64,000 bases of DNA from Streptomyces pseudovenezuelae (GCF_029892565.1 NZ_JARXVH010000003.1:434001-498000), one strand, 5' to 3'. Shown: positions 33,981 to 43,165, numbered from the stretch's first letter. The notes: a model not told the origin generated them from the letters alone. A program made the numbers and translations.

Positions 33981-34150
33981 GGATGAGTCCTTACCTGGTG
34001 CGAAGAGACACGTGCTGGGTGTGAAGCCCCGGTGAAGGGTTCCTTCGACTCATGAGTGGCCGCGGGGTCAAGAAAGGTTGCCGTTCATCACACTGATCCA
34101 TCTCTTGCACTCTCTTCACTCCACATTTACCTCGCTATGGGGTTCTGTTC

Positions 34151-35573
34151 GTGAAAAGAATCCTGATCCGCTCCGGAAAGAGCCCCTACCGTGTCGCCAC
34201 TCCGGCGGAGTTCATCCAGCAGGACCTGATCGGGACGAACACGGGCAATCTCTCGCGCCGCGGAGATCAACGAGCAGTACGACGTCTTCGTCGTCCCGCT
34301 CGCCAACGCCTTCCGCCCCGCCTTCCGGGGCTCGCTCGACCGCCTGTCGACGCTGATCGAACAGCTCACCATCCCCGTCGTGGTGTTCGGCGTCGGCGCC
34401 CAGGCCCCCGCGGACTACGACACCGAGTGGCTGAAGCCGATGGCGGACTCCGTCCGCCGCTTCGCCCGCGCCGTCCTGGAGCGCTCCGCCTCCATCGGCG
34501 TCCGCGGCGAACTGACCGCCGGCTACCTGCGCGACCTCGGCTTCCACGACGTGGACATCATCGGCTGCCCGTCGATGTTCCTGTCCGGCGCGACCTTCCC
34601 GGAGATACGGGCCTCGGAGCTCACCTCCGACTCCCGCATAGCCCTGAACCTCTCGCCGGACGCGATACCCGTCGGCGACATCGCGGGCATCGCCCGCACC
34701 GCGTGGGAGCGCTACCCCGACCTCACCTACTACGCGCAGAACACCGCCGACGCGGAACTGCTGATGTGGGGCGACACCACCCCCGAGTCCGGCTACGAGG
34801 ACCCCTTCCCGCTCCAGCTCAGCCACGCCCTGCTGCAGGAGAACAAGGTCCGCATGCCGCTGGACCCGGCGACCTGGATCGACGAACTACGCGCGTACGA
34901 CTTCGCCTACGGCACCCGTATCCACGGCAACGTCGCCGCCCTGCTGGCCGGCACCCCGAGCGTGGTCCTCACCCACGACTCGCGCACCCTCGAACTCTGC
35001 CGCTACTTCGACATCCCGCACCGCCCGCTCACCGAACTGAGCGCCGACACCGACCCGCGGGACCTGTACGAGGGCGCCGACTTCTCCGCGATGCTCAAGG
35101 GCCACGGCGAGCGCTTCGAGCGCATCATCGGCTTCCTCGACCGCAACGACCTGGAGAACACCTACACCCACGGCGACGGCGGCGCCGCCTTCGACGCCCG
35201 CATGGCCGCGCTCGACCTCCCCGCGTCGATGCTCGTCTGGGACGGCGCGGACGACGGCCAGCTGCGCTACCGCATGAGCAGCCTCCGCGAGCGCATCACC
35301 GCGGCCGACACCCGGGCCGGCGAACGTGCCGCCAAGCAGGCCAAGGAGAACAAGGAACTGCGGGGTAAGCTCGCCGCCGCCGAGAAGCGCGCGAGCGAGA
35401 CCGCCCGCCAACTCGACGCCCTGCGCAAGGAACTGGCCGCCGCCACCAAGCGCCTCGGCGCGGTGGAGCGCCGGGTCACCGGCATCGACAGGCGCCTCCT
35501 GGTCCGCCTCGGCCCGGCCCTGCGCCGCCGCACCCACAAGGCACCCGGCAAGGCTCCGGCCAGTAACGACTGA
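34151..35573 (+). pseudogene. polysaccharide pyruvyl transferase-type gene disrupted by a deletion/frameshift
   Basis: A GTG at 34151 opens a frame encoding MKRILIRSGKSPYRVATPAE then FIQQDLIGTNTGNL. At about 34245-34260 the family-like sequence jumps into another frame, AAEINEQYDVFVVPLANAFR (from 34257), which continues to 35573 through VFGVGAQAPADYD, FAYGTRIHGNVAAL (pyruvyl-transferase core) and a C-terminal coiled coil (about the last 90 residues). Roughly 30-40 codons expected between the two parts are missing and the frames disagree, so a single full-length product cannot be made. An internal ATG at 34380 could yield a 397-residue N-truncated protein, but it would lack the first part of the catalytic fold. 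An assembly error is the alternative. Confidence 0.7.
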
Positions 35574-35593
35574 CGTGCCCCCGCACACAGCCC

Positions 35594-35635
35594 GAGGGCG
35601 CCCGGAACCTCACTGCCAGGTTCCCGGGCGCCCTC
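35594..35635. terminator. 17-bp hairpin downstream of the pyruvyl transferase pseudogene
   Basis: GAGGGCGCCCGGAACCT (35594-35610) pairs with 35618-35635, with one bulged base. It is located between convergent genes. Confidence 0.8.
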
Positions 35636-35647
35636 AACCCTCGTATC

Positions 35648-35698
35648 TCAGCCGTCGTTCTTTCTCAGCCGTCGTTCTTTCTCAGCCGTCGTTCGTCT
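35648..35698. repeat. three tandem 17-base units spanning a stop codon
   Basis: TCAGCCGTCGTTCTTTC occurs at 35648-35664 and 35665-35681 and a variant (last bases GTCT) at 35682-35698. Each unit starts with TCA, the complement of the TGA stop of the dioxygenase gene, so the end of the CDS with its stop codon is repeated twice downstream. Confidence 0.85.
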
Positions 35699-36572
35699 CG
35701 TCCGTGGCCACTTCCAGGGTCAGGCGGCCGTGGACGCCCCTGGCGAAGTGCCTGCGGTCGTACTTGAGGTACAGCAGGCCGCCCGCGTGCCCGTTGTCCG
35801 GGTAGATGGAGTCCTCGTCCAGCGTGACGCGCGTAGTGGTGTTGCTCGCGTACGGCTCCACCTCGGCGGACAGCAGCACCGACTTCTCGTCGAAGAACAG
35901 CTGGCCCGTGTGGCAGGCGTGCCCGCCCTCGTAGCCGGCGTCGGTCCAGGTGCCGTCCACGTGGACCTTCACGTGGATGTGGACGCAACGGCCCTGGTAC
36001 CAGCCGGGGAAGACGGTCCGGAAGGTGACCTCGCCGTGCCGGTCGGTGCGCCAGGTCCCACGCAGATAGCGCTCGTCGTCGGTCGGCTCCTGGTGGCCGC
36101 CGCCCGGGGGAGGACCGCCGGTCGGGGTGCCGGTGGGCGTGCCGGTCGGGGTGTCGGTCGGCGGAGGACCCGTCGGGCCGCCGCCCCCGCCGCCGCTGCC
36201 CATGTCCTCGTAACCGGAGTACACGCCCGTGGCGTTGCAGTGCCAGATGTCCACGGCCGCGTTCCGGACCGGCTTGCACGTCTCGGCGTCGATCACCTTG
36301 AGCCGGAGGGCGAGCGGGACGCCCTCCTGGTCCTCCGTGACATCCCGGCGGATCTTGTCGGCGTCGATGTAGTACGGCCCCTCGACCAGCTCCGAGGTCA
36401 GCGTGTAGCAGGTGTCCTCCGGGGCGCCCGGCTTCGGGCCGCCCTCCTCGGCGGATGCGCCGGTGGCGAGGGCGGTGCCGACGCCGGCCGCGGTCACCGC
36501 GACGCCACCGGCCACCAGAACCGTACGGCGGGCCAACGTCCCTCTGTCTTCGGGTGTTTGAGTGTCCGTCAT
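35682..36572 (-). CDS. Tat-exported intradiol ring-cleavage dioxygenase
   Basis: A 296-residue protein of the intradiol (protocatechuate/catechol) dioxygenase superfamily. A twin-arginine signal (LARRTVLVAGGVAVTAAG) ends near residue 45. The domain has VEGPYYID, VDIWHCNATGVYSGY (first Tyr ligand), FRTVFPGWYQGR (second Tyr) and HIHVKVH (His ligands), so the non-haem Fe(III) site is complete. Between the two halves is a Gly-rich then (TPTG) repeat linker of about 35 residues, unusual for enzymes of this class. Secreted homologues are thought to act on lignin-derived aromatics. Start ATG at 36572. Confidence 0.87.
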   Translation of the reverse strand: MTDTQTPEDRGTLARRTVLVAGGVAVTAAGVGTALATGASAEEGGPKPGAPEDTCYTLTSELVEGPYYIDADKIRRDVTEDQEGVPLALRLKVIDAETCKPVRNAAVDIWHCNATGVYSGYEDMGSGGGGGGPTGPPPTDTPTGTPTGTPTGGPPPGGGHQEPTDDERYLRGTWRTDRHGEVTFRTVFPGWYQGRCVHIHVKVHVDGTWTDAGYEGGHACHTGQLFFDEKSVLLSAEVEPYASNTTTRVTLDEDSIYPDNGHAGGLLYLKYDRRHFARGVHGRLTLEVATDETNDG

Positions 36573-36644
36573 GGTCACCGAACGTAGGCGTGGGCCGCTT
36601 GGCAGGAACATCTGAAAGAGCTGTGAATCGTGGTGCGCAGACGA

Positions 36645-36678
36645 AAGGGCTCGAAACCGACGCCGGTTTCGAGCCCTT
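36645..36678. terminator. 15-bp perfect hairpin downstream of aspS
   Basis: AAGGGCTCGAAACCG (36645-36659) is exactly complementary to 36664-36678 around the loop ACGC. It follows the aspS stop on the minus strand. Confidence 0.85.
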
Positions 36679-36701
36679 CGCTACCGCTCAGACCGCTTGC
36701 G

Positions 36702-38465
36702 CTACTTCGCCTGCGGCTTGCGCACCTGGAGGTGCAGCTCCTTCAGGCGGGCCTCCTCCAGCTCCGTCGGCGCGCCCATCATCAGGTCCTGGGCGTTGCC
36801 GTTGAGCGGGAAGGAGATGGTCTCGCGGATGTTCGGCTCGTCGGCCAGCAGCATCACGATGCGGTCGACGCCGGGGGCGATGCCGCCGTGCGGCGGGGCG
36901 CCGAAGCGGAACGCGCGCAGCATGCCGGCGAACTTCTCCTCGACGGTGTCGCGGTCGTAGCCCGCGATCTCGAACGCCTTCAGCATGATGTCCGGCTCGT
37001 GGTTCCGGATCGCGCCCGAGGACAGCTCGACGCCGTTGCAGACGATGTCGTACTGCCAGCCCAGGATGTCCAGCGGGTCCTGCGTCTCCAGGGCTTCGAG
37101 ACCGCCCTGCGGCATGGAGAAGGGGTTGTGCGAGAAGTCGATCGCGCCGGTCTCCTCGTCCTTCTCGTACATCGGGAAGTCGACGATCCAGCAGAACCGG
37201 AAGACGCCCTCCTCGAAGTGCCCGGCGCGCTTGGCGGCCTCGACGCGGACCGCGCCCATGATCTTCGAGACCTCGTCGAACTCGCCCGCGCCGAAGAACA
37301 CGGCGTGCCCGGCGGCCAGCGACAGGCGCTTGGTCAGCTCGGCGACGTTGTCCTCGGTCAGGAACTTCGCGATCGGGCCGGTCAGCGAACCGTCCTCGGT
37401 CACGCGCACCCAGGCCAGGCCCTTCGCGCCGAGCGTCACCGCGAAGTCGCCGAGCTGGTCGAAGAACTTGCGGGGCTGGGCCGAGACGTCCGGCACCGCA
37501 AGGGCGCGCACGTGCTTGCCGGCGAAGGCCTTGAACTCCGAGCCCTCGAAGATGTCGGTGATGTCGGTGAGTTCGAGCTTGGCGCGCAGGTCCGGCTTGT
37601 CGGAGCCGTACTTCAGCATCGACTCGCGGAACGGGATGCGCGGGAAGGGGGAGGTGACCTCCTGGCCGCCGCCGAACTCCGTGAACAGCTCGGTCATGAG
37701 CTGCTCGATCGGACGGAACACGTCCTCCTGCTCGACGAAGCTCATCTCGACGTCGAGCTGGTAGAACTCGCCCGGCGAGCGGTCCGCGCGGGCGTCCTCG
37801 TCACGGAAGCAGGGCGCGATCTGGAAGTAGCGGTCGAAGCCGGAGATCATCAGCAGCTGCTTGAACTGCTGCGGCGCCTGCGGAAGGGCGTAGAACTTGC
37901 CCGGGTTCAGCCGGGACGGGACGACGAAGTCGCGGGCGCCCTCGGGGGAGGTCGCGGACAGGATCGGCGTCGCCATCTCGTTGAAGCCGAGGGCGACCAT
38001 CTTCGAGCGGATCGCGGCGATCACCGAGGACCGCAGCATGATGTTGCGGTGCATGCGCTCGCGGCGCAGGTCCAGGAAGCGGTACTCCAGGCGCCGCTCC
38101 TCGTTGACCCCGTCCTCGGTGTTGATCGTGAAGGGCAGCGGGGCGGCGGCGCCGAGCAGCTCGACCTCGCCGACCTCGACCTCGATCTCACCGGTCGGCA
38201 GGTCCGGGTTCACGTTGTCCGTGCCGCGGGAGACCACCTTGCCGTCGACGCGGACCGTCGACTCCTTGGTGACCTTGTCCAGCGCCTCGTAGGCGGGCGT
38301 GCCGGGGCGGGCGACGAGCTGCGTGATGCCGTAGTGATCGCGCAGATCGATGAAGAGGATGCCGCCCAGGTCTCGGCGATTGTGCAGCCAGCCGCTCAGC
38401 CGGACGTCGGAGCCGACGTCAGAGGCGCGGAGCTCGCCGCAGGTGTGGGACCTGTACCGATGCAT
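36702..38465 (-). CDS. aspS: aspartyl-tRNA synthetase
   Basis: A 587-residue class IIb aminoacyl-tRNA synthetase of the bacterial type. It has an N-terminal OB-fold anticodon-binding domain (about 1-110, RLSGWLHNRRDLGGILFIDL), the catalytic domain with QAPQQFKQLLMISGFDRYFQ and motif 2 IAPCFRDEDARADR, an inserted GAD domain (about 290-410) and motif 3 GGIAPGVDRIVMLL near residue 535. Whether it also charges tRNA-Asn depends on the presence of gatCAB elsewhere. ATG at 38465. A parS site lies 70-90 bases upstream. Confidence 0.96.
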   Translation of the reverse strand: MHRYRSHTCGELRASDVGSDVRLSGWLHNRRDLGGILFIDLRDHYGITQLVARPGTPAYEALDKVTKESTVRVDGKVVSRGTDNVNPDLPTGEIEVEVGEVELLGAAAPLPFTINTEDGVNEERRLEYRFLDLRRERMHRNIMLRSSVIAAIRSKMVALGFNEMATPILSATSPEGARDFVVPSRLNPGKFYALPQAPQQFKQLLMISGFDRYFQIAPCFRDEDARADRSPGEFYQLDVEMSFVEQEDVFRPIEQLMTELFTEFGGGQEVTSPFPRIPFRESMLKYGSDKPDLRAKLELTDITDIFEGSEFKAFAGKHVRALAVPDVSAQPRKFFDQLGDFAVTLGAKGLAWVRVTEDGSLTGPIAKFLTEDNVAELTKRLSLAAGHAVFFGAGEFDEVSKIMGAVRVEAAKRAGHFEEGVFRFCWIVDFPMYEKDEETGAIDFSHNPFSMPQGGLEALETQDPLDILGWQYDIVCNGVELSSGAIRNHEPDIMLKAFEIAGYDRDTVEEKFAGMLRAFRFGAPPHGGIAPGVDRIVMLLADEPNIRETISFPLNGNAQDLMMGAPTELEEARLKELHLQVRKPQAK

Positions 38466-38537
38466 CGTCGTTCATCCAGTCTTCGCGAATCGGAGTCTGT
38501 GTGGGGCTGTGTCAGGCTGTGCGGGTCTGAGTTTCGG

Positions 38538-38557
38538 GGTGTTTCACGTGAAACACC
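38538..38557. other. parS: parS centromere site (ParB binding)
   Basis: GGTGTTTCACGTGAAACACC is a perfect 20-base palindrome containing TGTTTCACGTGAAACA (38540-38555), the universal bacterial parS consensus. In Streptomyces about twenty parS sites cluster around oriC and nucleate ParB complexes for sporulation-stage chromosome segregation. Its presence in the gap between aspS and a divergent gene, rather than inside a CDS, is typical. No other copy was seen in the window. Confidence 0.95.
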
Positions 38558-38670
38558 CGGCCAAGCCTACCGGGGACCCAAAGATCGGCTCCCCACCATT
38601 TCGGCTCCCGGAACACTTCTCACATGCCGATCGGTGGCACTCATCGATCACCTTTTCTTAAAGTAGGGCA

Positions 38671-40905
38671 ATGCGCACTGGTGAGCCTCTGCCCGCCGTG
38701 GGGGAGGTTCTCGCCGCCCTCGCGACCGGCCTGTGGTTCTGGGACACCGCCACGGAAGCGGTCTCGGTGGACGCCGAGGCCGCACGTCTGCTCGGCCTGC
38801 CCGCGAAGGCGGCCACCCTCACGGAGGCCCAGACCCGGGCCCGACTGCACCCCGTCGACTGGAACGAGATCGCCGGCATCGTCGGCCTCGCCGTCGCCGA
38901 GGGCACCCTCGCCGAGGTGCGGGTCCGGGTCATGGACGAGCACGGCCGGGTGATCCGCGTCGTGCGCTCCCGCTCCAAGCCGTCGTACGACCCCGAACGG
39001 CATGCCTTCCAGCTGATCGGCACCCTCCAGGAGGTCACCGAGCCGACCCCGGGCAGCCCGGCGGGCCGCAGTGCCGTCACGGGCGACTGGCGGCGCTCCC
39101 GGGAGGCGTTCCTGCTGGACGCGGGCCGGGCGCTGGCCGAGGCGCGGTCGACGGCGGAGGTGCTGCGGGTCGCGGCGGGCCTGTCGATGCCGGGCTTCTC
39201 CCCGGACGGGCTCGCGGTCTTCGAGGTCGCGGGGGACCGTCTGTCGATCATCGGCCTGCACGGGTACCAGCCCGGCGACGAGGACCCGTTCTCCCCCATG
39301 GCCCTGGAGGCGGACTATCCGGCCGCCGAGGTGATCCGCACCGGTCGAGCCGTCTACCTCTCGTCCCCCGGCGACTACAAGAACCGCTATCCGGCCATGT
39401 GGCAGCTGATAGAGCACCTCGGCCGCGAGTCCTGGGCGTATCTGCCGCTGACGGTGGCGGGCCGCACGATGGGGGCCTGGATGGCGTCCTTCGCCTATCC
39501 CGTCGCCTTCACCCCCGACGAACGCTCGGTCCTGACCACCATCGCCCGCATGCTCGCCCAGGCCCTCTCCCGGGCCGGCGTCGCCGAGAGCGAGCGCGCC
39601 CTGACCGACGGCCTGCAGCGCTCCATGCTGCCGACCCTGGGCCCGCGAATACCGGGCATGAACGTCGCCGCCCGCTATGTACCCACCGGCGGCGGTCTGC
39701 AGGTCGGCGGCGACTGGTACGACATGATCCCGCTGCCCGGCAGCACCGCGGGGGGCGGCCGGATCGCCCTGGTCATCGGCGACGTCCAGGGCCACGACGT
39801 GCGGGCGGCCGGCCTGATGGGCCAGCTGCGGATCGCCCTGCGCGCCTACGCCTCCGAGGGCCACCGCCCCGACGCGGTGCTCTCCCGCGCCTCCCGCTTC
39901 CTGCACGGGATGACCTACGGCTCCCCCGAGGACGCCTCCGACCTGCGCTTCGCGACCTGCCTGTACATCGAGGCCGACCCGGTCACCGGCACCCTGGACA
40001 TCGCCCGGGCCGGCCACCCGGACCCGGCGATCCGGATGGCGGACGGCACGGTGCTGGCCCGGCCGACGGCGGGCGGGCTGCCGCTGGGCATCGACCCGGA
40101 CGCCGACTACCCGACCACGCGGATCACCCTCGAACCCGGCGAGACCATGCTGATCTGCACGGACGGCCTGATCGAGACCGGCGGCCACGACCTGGACACG
40201 GGCTGGCAGCGGATCCGTACGATCCTCGAAGAGCACGAGGGCGATCTGGAGGAGCTGGCCGACGCCCTGGTGCAGGGCGTGCACGGGCCCTCCTCCCACC
40301 ACACCACCGGCCCGCTCGCCGACCGCCGCGAGGACGACATAGCGGTGCTGCTGCTGTCCCGCCCGGCGGCGGAAGGCTCCGAGAACGCGCCGGCCGGGGT
40401 GATACCGGCGCGAACGGTCCGGCGCACCATGATGTCGGTCGCGCAGGCGGAACCGGAGCGGGTGGCGGTGGCCCGGCAGCAGCTGCGCGAGCTGCTGCAC
40501 GACTGGACCTCGCTGGACCAGATCGACTCGGCGGTCCTGCTGCTGTCCGAGATGCTCACCAACGTCCTCGTGCACACCGACGCCGACGCGCTGCTGCTGG
40601 CCGAAGTCCGCGACGAGGTCGACGGGCGCCGGATACGCATCGAGGTCACCGACACCAGCGACGACCTCCCGCACAAGCGCCGCCCCGGCGAGCTGGCCTC
40701 CTCCGGCCGCGGCCTGGTCCTCATCGAGCTCCTCGCCGACACCTGGGGCGTGGACCCGCGGGGCGAGGGCAAGAGCATCTGGTTCGAACTCCACGAGCCC
40801 GAGCCGAAGGACGCCGAGGGGTACGGGACCGGCGGCTACGAACCCGAGGGCGCCGGCGACTCCGCCGGCCCCGGCGATCCGGGGGACTCCGGCGGCGCCC
40901 CGTAG
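38671..40905 (+). CDS. PAS-GAF-SpoIIE phosphatase-HATPase multidomain regulator
   Basis: A 744-residue cytoplasmic signalling protein. Domains: PAS-like (about 10-120), GAF (about 145-310), SpoIIE PP2C phosphatase (about 335-560; VGGDWYDMIPL, VIGDVQGHDVRAAG, ARAGHPDPAI, LICTDGLIE, REDDIAVLLLS) and a C-terminal RsbW-like histidine-kinase-type ATPase domain (about 590-710; LLSEMLTNVLVHT N-box and SSGRGLVLIELLAD G-box). It combines the phosphatase and kinase activities of sigma-factor partner-switching in one chain. Partners are not encoded nearby. Its 3' end overlaps the convergent AI-2E-type transporter gene by 70 bases. Confidence 0.9.
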   Translation: MRTGEPLPAVGEVLAALATGLWFWDTATEAVSVDAEAARLLGLPAKAATLTEAQTRARLHPVDWNEIAGIVGLAVAEGTLAEVRVRVMDEHGRVIRVVRSRSKPSYDPERHAFQLIGTLQEVTEPTPGSPAGRSAVTGDWRRSREAFLLDAGRALAEARSTAEVLRVAAGLSMPGFSPDGLAVFEVAGDRLSIIGLHGYQPGDEDPFSPMALEADYPAAEVIRTGRAVYLSSPGDYKNRYPAMWQLIEHLGRESWAYLPLTVAGRTMGAWMASFAYPVAFTPDERSVLTTIARMLAQALSRAGVAESERALTDGLQRSMLPTLGPRIPGMNVAARYVPTGGGLQVGGDWYDMIPLPGSTAGGGRIALVIGDVQGHDVRAAGLMGQLRIALRAYASEGHRPDAVLSRASRFLHGMTYGSPEDASDLRFATCLYIEADPVTGTLDIARAGHPDPAIRMADGTVLARPTAGGLPLGIDPDADYPTTRITLEPGETMLICTDGLIETGGHDLDTGWQRIRTILEEHEGDLEELADALVQGVHGPSSHHTTGPLADRREDDIAVLLLSRPAAEGSENAPAGVIPARTVRRTMMSVAQAEPERVAVARQQLRELLHDWTSLDQIDSAVLLLSEMLTNVLVHTDADALLLAEVRDEVDGRRIRIEVTDTSDDLPHKRRPGELASSGRGLVLIELLADTWGVDPRGEGKSIWFELHEPEPKDAEGYGTGGYEPEGAGDSAGPGDPGDSGGAP

Positions 40906-41966
40906 AGCGTCCGCAGCTCGTGCAGGACCCCGAAGGCGGCCGCGGTCAGCGGTACGGCGAGCAGCATGCCGAGGATGCCGGCGACGGAGGCGCCCGCGGT
41001 GATCGCCAGCATCACCACCGCCGGGTGCATCTGCACCGTCCGGCTCTGGATCATCGGCTGCAGCACATGCCCCTCAAGGACCTGCACGGCGAGCACGACG
41101 CCGAGGACCCACAGGGCGATGACGAAGCCGCGGTCGGCGAGCGCGACCAGGACGGCGACGGCGCCGGAGAGGAAGGCGCCGAGGTAGGGGATGTAGGCGC
41201 CGACGAAGACCAGCGCGCCCAGCCCGACGGCGCCGGGGACGTCGAGCACGAGCAGGCCCACGGTGATGCAGAGGGCGTCGATGAGCGCGATGAGCGTGGT
41301 CCCGCGCATGAACCCCTCGACGGCCTCGAAGGCCCGCCGCGCCATGGCCTCGACGATGTCGGCGGTGCCGCGCGGGGCGATGGAGCGCAGGGTGCCGACG
41401 GCGCGGTCGGAGTCGCGCAGGAAGAAGAAGACCAGGAGCAGGGCGAGGACGGCCATGGCGATGACCTCGCCGACCACGCTGACCCCGCTGATCACGTTGG
41501 AGGCGGCGGTGCCGCCGAACTTGGTGAGCAGTTCCTTGGCGTTGGAGGCGAGGTCGTCCAGCGAGGTCCCGGCGGCCCCGAAGTGCTCGGTCAGCGAAGT
41601 GGCCGCGTCCTTGAGGGAGGCGACGATCTCGTCGCCGGTGTCGATCAGCGCGGCGACCACGATGTAGACGGCCCCGCCGACCACGGCGACGACCGCGACA
41701 CAGGTGAGCCCGGCGGCGACCGACCGGTTGACCCGCGCCTTCACCAGCCGCCGGTACAGCGGCCCGAGCAGCGCCGTGCCCAGCAGCGCGAGCAGCACGG
41801 GCGTGACGGCCGTCTTGAGCTCCCCGCACAGCCGGATCCCGACGTAGACGACCCCAGCGAGGAGCAGAAGGACGGCACACCAGGCGGCGAACCGGCGGAC
41901 GGGCTCGGGAAGCAGCTGCACACGCCCAGCCGACCACGCCCCGAACCCCGCGTCCCGCCCGAACAC
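40836..41966 (-). CDS. AI-2E family (PerM-like) transporter
   Basis: A 376-residue membrane protein with eight hydrophobic segments. The family pattern is clear: paired N-terminal helices (AAWCAVLLLLAGVVYVGIRL, AVTPVLLALLGTALLGPLYR), a long helical extracytoplasmic loop (about 120-165), and the C-terminal blocks LVFVGAYIPYLGAFLSGAVA and VLEGHVLQPMIQSRTVQMHPA. Family members export AI-2 or act as ion/H+ antiporters; the substrate here is unknown. The GTG at 41966 has no good ribosome site, so the start may be slightly internal. The C-terminal Pro/Ser tail comes from the 70-base overlap with the convergent gene. Confidence 0.85.
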   Translation of the reverse strand: MFGRDAGFGAWSAGRVQLLPEPVRRFAAWCAVLLLLAGVVYVGIRLCGELKTAVTPVLLALLGTALLGPLYRRLVKARVNRSVAAGLTCVAVVAVVGGAVYIVVAALIDTGDEIVASLKDAATSLTEHFGAAGTSLDDLASNAKELLTKFGGTAASNVISGVSVVGEVIAMAVLALLLVFFFLRDSDRAVGTLRSIAPRGTADIVEAMARRAFEAVEGFMRGTTLIALIDALCITVGLLVLDVPGAVGLGALVFVGAYIPYLGAFLSGAVAVLVALADRGFVIALWVLGVVLAVQVLEGHVLQPMIQSRTVQMHPAVVMLAITAGASVAGILGMLLAVPLTAAAFGVLHELRTLYGAPPESPGSPGPAESPAPSGS

Positions 41967-42047
41967 CCCGTCCGGGTGACGGACCGTCAGCAGGTCATGC
42001 GGTTGCCGGGCATTCGGCGGCGCCTTGGCAGGTGGAAGGGCAGACGG

Positions 42048-42086
42048 AAGGGCCCTGCCCGGTCGGTGCGACCGGGCAGGGCCCTT
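42048..42086. terminator. 18-bp perfect hairpin downstream of the pirin gene
   Basis: AAGGGCCCTGCCCGGTCG (42048-42065) is exactly complementary to 42069-42086 around a 3-base loop. It follows the pirin stop on the minus strand. Confidence 0.88.
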
Positions 42087-42097
42087 GGACGGGAGGG

Positions 42098-43075
42098 TCA
42101 GCCCTGGGGGCCGCTCTCCGACATGCCGTGCACCGCCGGGATCGTGCCCAGGCGGCCCTTCTGGAAGTCCTCGAACGCCTGCTGAAGCTCGGCCTGGTTG
42201 TTCATGACGAACGGGCCGTAGTGCGCCATCGGCTCACGGATCGGCTGCCCGCCCAGGAGCACGACCTCCAGGTCCGAGGTGTTCGAGTCCTGCTGCTCGT
42301 CCGCGCGGACGGTCAGCGAGGAACCCGCGCCGAAGACGGCGGTCTGGCCCAGGTGGATCGGCCGGCGCTCGGCGCCCACCGTGCCCTTGCCGGCCAGCAC
42401 GTACGCGAGACCGTTGAAGTCCTCGCGCCACGGCAGGGTCAGCTCGGCGCCGGGTGCCAGGGTCGCGTGGATCATCGTGATCGGCGTGTGCGTGACGCCG
42501 GGGCCCGCGTGACCGTCCAGCTCACCGGCGATGACCCGCAGGAGCGCGCCGCCGTCGGGGGTGGTGAGCAACTGCACGTTGCCGCCGCGGATGTCCTGGT
42601 AGCGCGGGGCCATCATCTTGTCCTTGGCCGGGAGGTTCACCCACAGCTGCAGACCGTGGAAGAGACCGCCGGACACCACGAGGGACTCCGGCGGAGCCTC
42701 GATGTGCAGCAGACCGGCGCCGGCCGTCATCCACTGGGTGTCGCCGTTGGTGATGGTGCCGCCGCCACCGTTGGAGTCCTGGTGGTCGAAGACGCCGTCG
42801 ATGATGTAGGTGACGGTCTCGAAACCGCGGTGCGGGTGCCAGGGAGTGCCCTTGGGCTCGCCCGGCGCGTACTCCACCTCACCCATCTGGTCCATCATGA
42901 TGAACGGGTCGAGGTGGCGGTAGTGGATCCCGGCGAAGGCGCGGCGCACCGGGAAGCCCTCGCCCTCGAATCCGCTCGGGGCGGTCGTGACGCCGAGCAC
43001 GGGGCGTGCCACGGCATCGACCGGGGTGGTCACGCGCGGGAGCGTCAACGGGTTCTCGACGGTCACTGCAGGCAT
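42098..43075 (-). CDS. pirin family protein (bicupin)
   Basis: A 325-residue bicupin. The N-terminal cupin has the pirin metal site blocks DPFIMMDQMGE, TPWHPHRGFETVTYIIDG (His ligands), QWMTAGAGLLHIE and a C-terminal cupin with FNGLAYVLAGKGTVG. Bacterial pirins include quercetinase-active enzymes and redox-linked regulators of central metabolism; in Streptomyces a pirin has been linked to beta-oxidation and redox balance. The nearby acyl-CoA dehydrogenase gene at 43803 fits that, but this is circumstantial. AAGGAGGT precedes the ATG at 43075. A possible MarR-like dyad, AGTTGAGCATTGAACT, lies at 43103-43118. Confidence 0.9.
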   Translation of the reverse strand: MPAVTVENPLTLPRVTTPVDAVARPVLGVTTAPSGFEGEGFPVRRAFAGIHYRHLDPFIMMDQMGEVEYAPGEPKGTPWHPHRGFETVTYIIDGVFDHQDSNGGGGTITNGDTQWMTAGAGLLHIEAPPESLVVSGGLFHGLQLWVNLPAKDKMMAPRYQDIRGGNVQLLTTPDGGALLRVIAGELDGHAGPGVTHTPITMIHATLAPGAELTLPWREDFNGLAYVLAGKGTVGAERRPIHLGQTAVFGAGSSLTVRADEQQDSNTSDLEVVLLGGQPIREPMAHYGPFVMNNQAELQQAFEDFQKGRLGTIPAVHGMSESGPQG

Positions 43076-43102
43076 GTCGGTACCTCCTTGTGCGGCCAGT
43101 TT

Positions 43103-43118
43103 AGTTGAGCATTGAACT
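43103..43118 (-). promoter_or_regulatory. imperfect MarR-type dyad in the pirin promoter
   Basis: AGTTGAGCATTGAACT is a 16-base imperfect palindrome (arms AGTTGA/TGAACT) 28-43 bases upstream of the pirin start. Pirin genes are often under MarR-family control with similar AT-rich dyads. No marR gene is nearby, so this is tentative. Confidence 0.3.
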
Positions 43119-43141
43119 TTCTGCCACCCCTAACAGAGAAA

Positions 43142-43165
43142 GCCCGGAGGGCATTCCCTCCGGGC
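43142..43165. terminator. 10-bp hairpin downstream of the SseB-like gene
   Basis: GCCCGGAGGG (43142-43151) is exactly complementary to 43156-43165, with loop CATT. It lies downstream of the minus-strand SseB-like gene. Confidence 0.7.

Noticed and set aside
36090..36180. Short tandem repeats GGTGCCGGTCGGG
   Set aside because: They encode the TPTG linker of the dioxygenase and need no separate explanation.
38733..42185. 1150-codon plus-strand frame overlapping the SpoIIE gene and the AI-2E transporter
   Set aside because: It is out of frame with recognisable PP2C and HATPase motifs and antisense to the transporter; composition is Arg/Gly/Pro-rich as expected of shadow frames.
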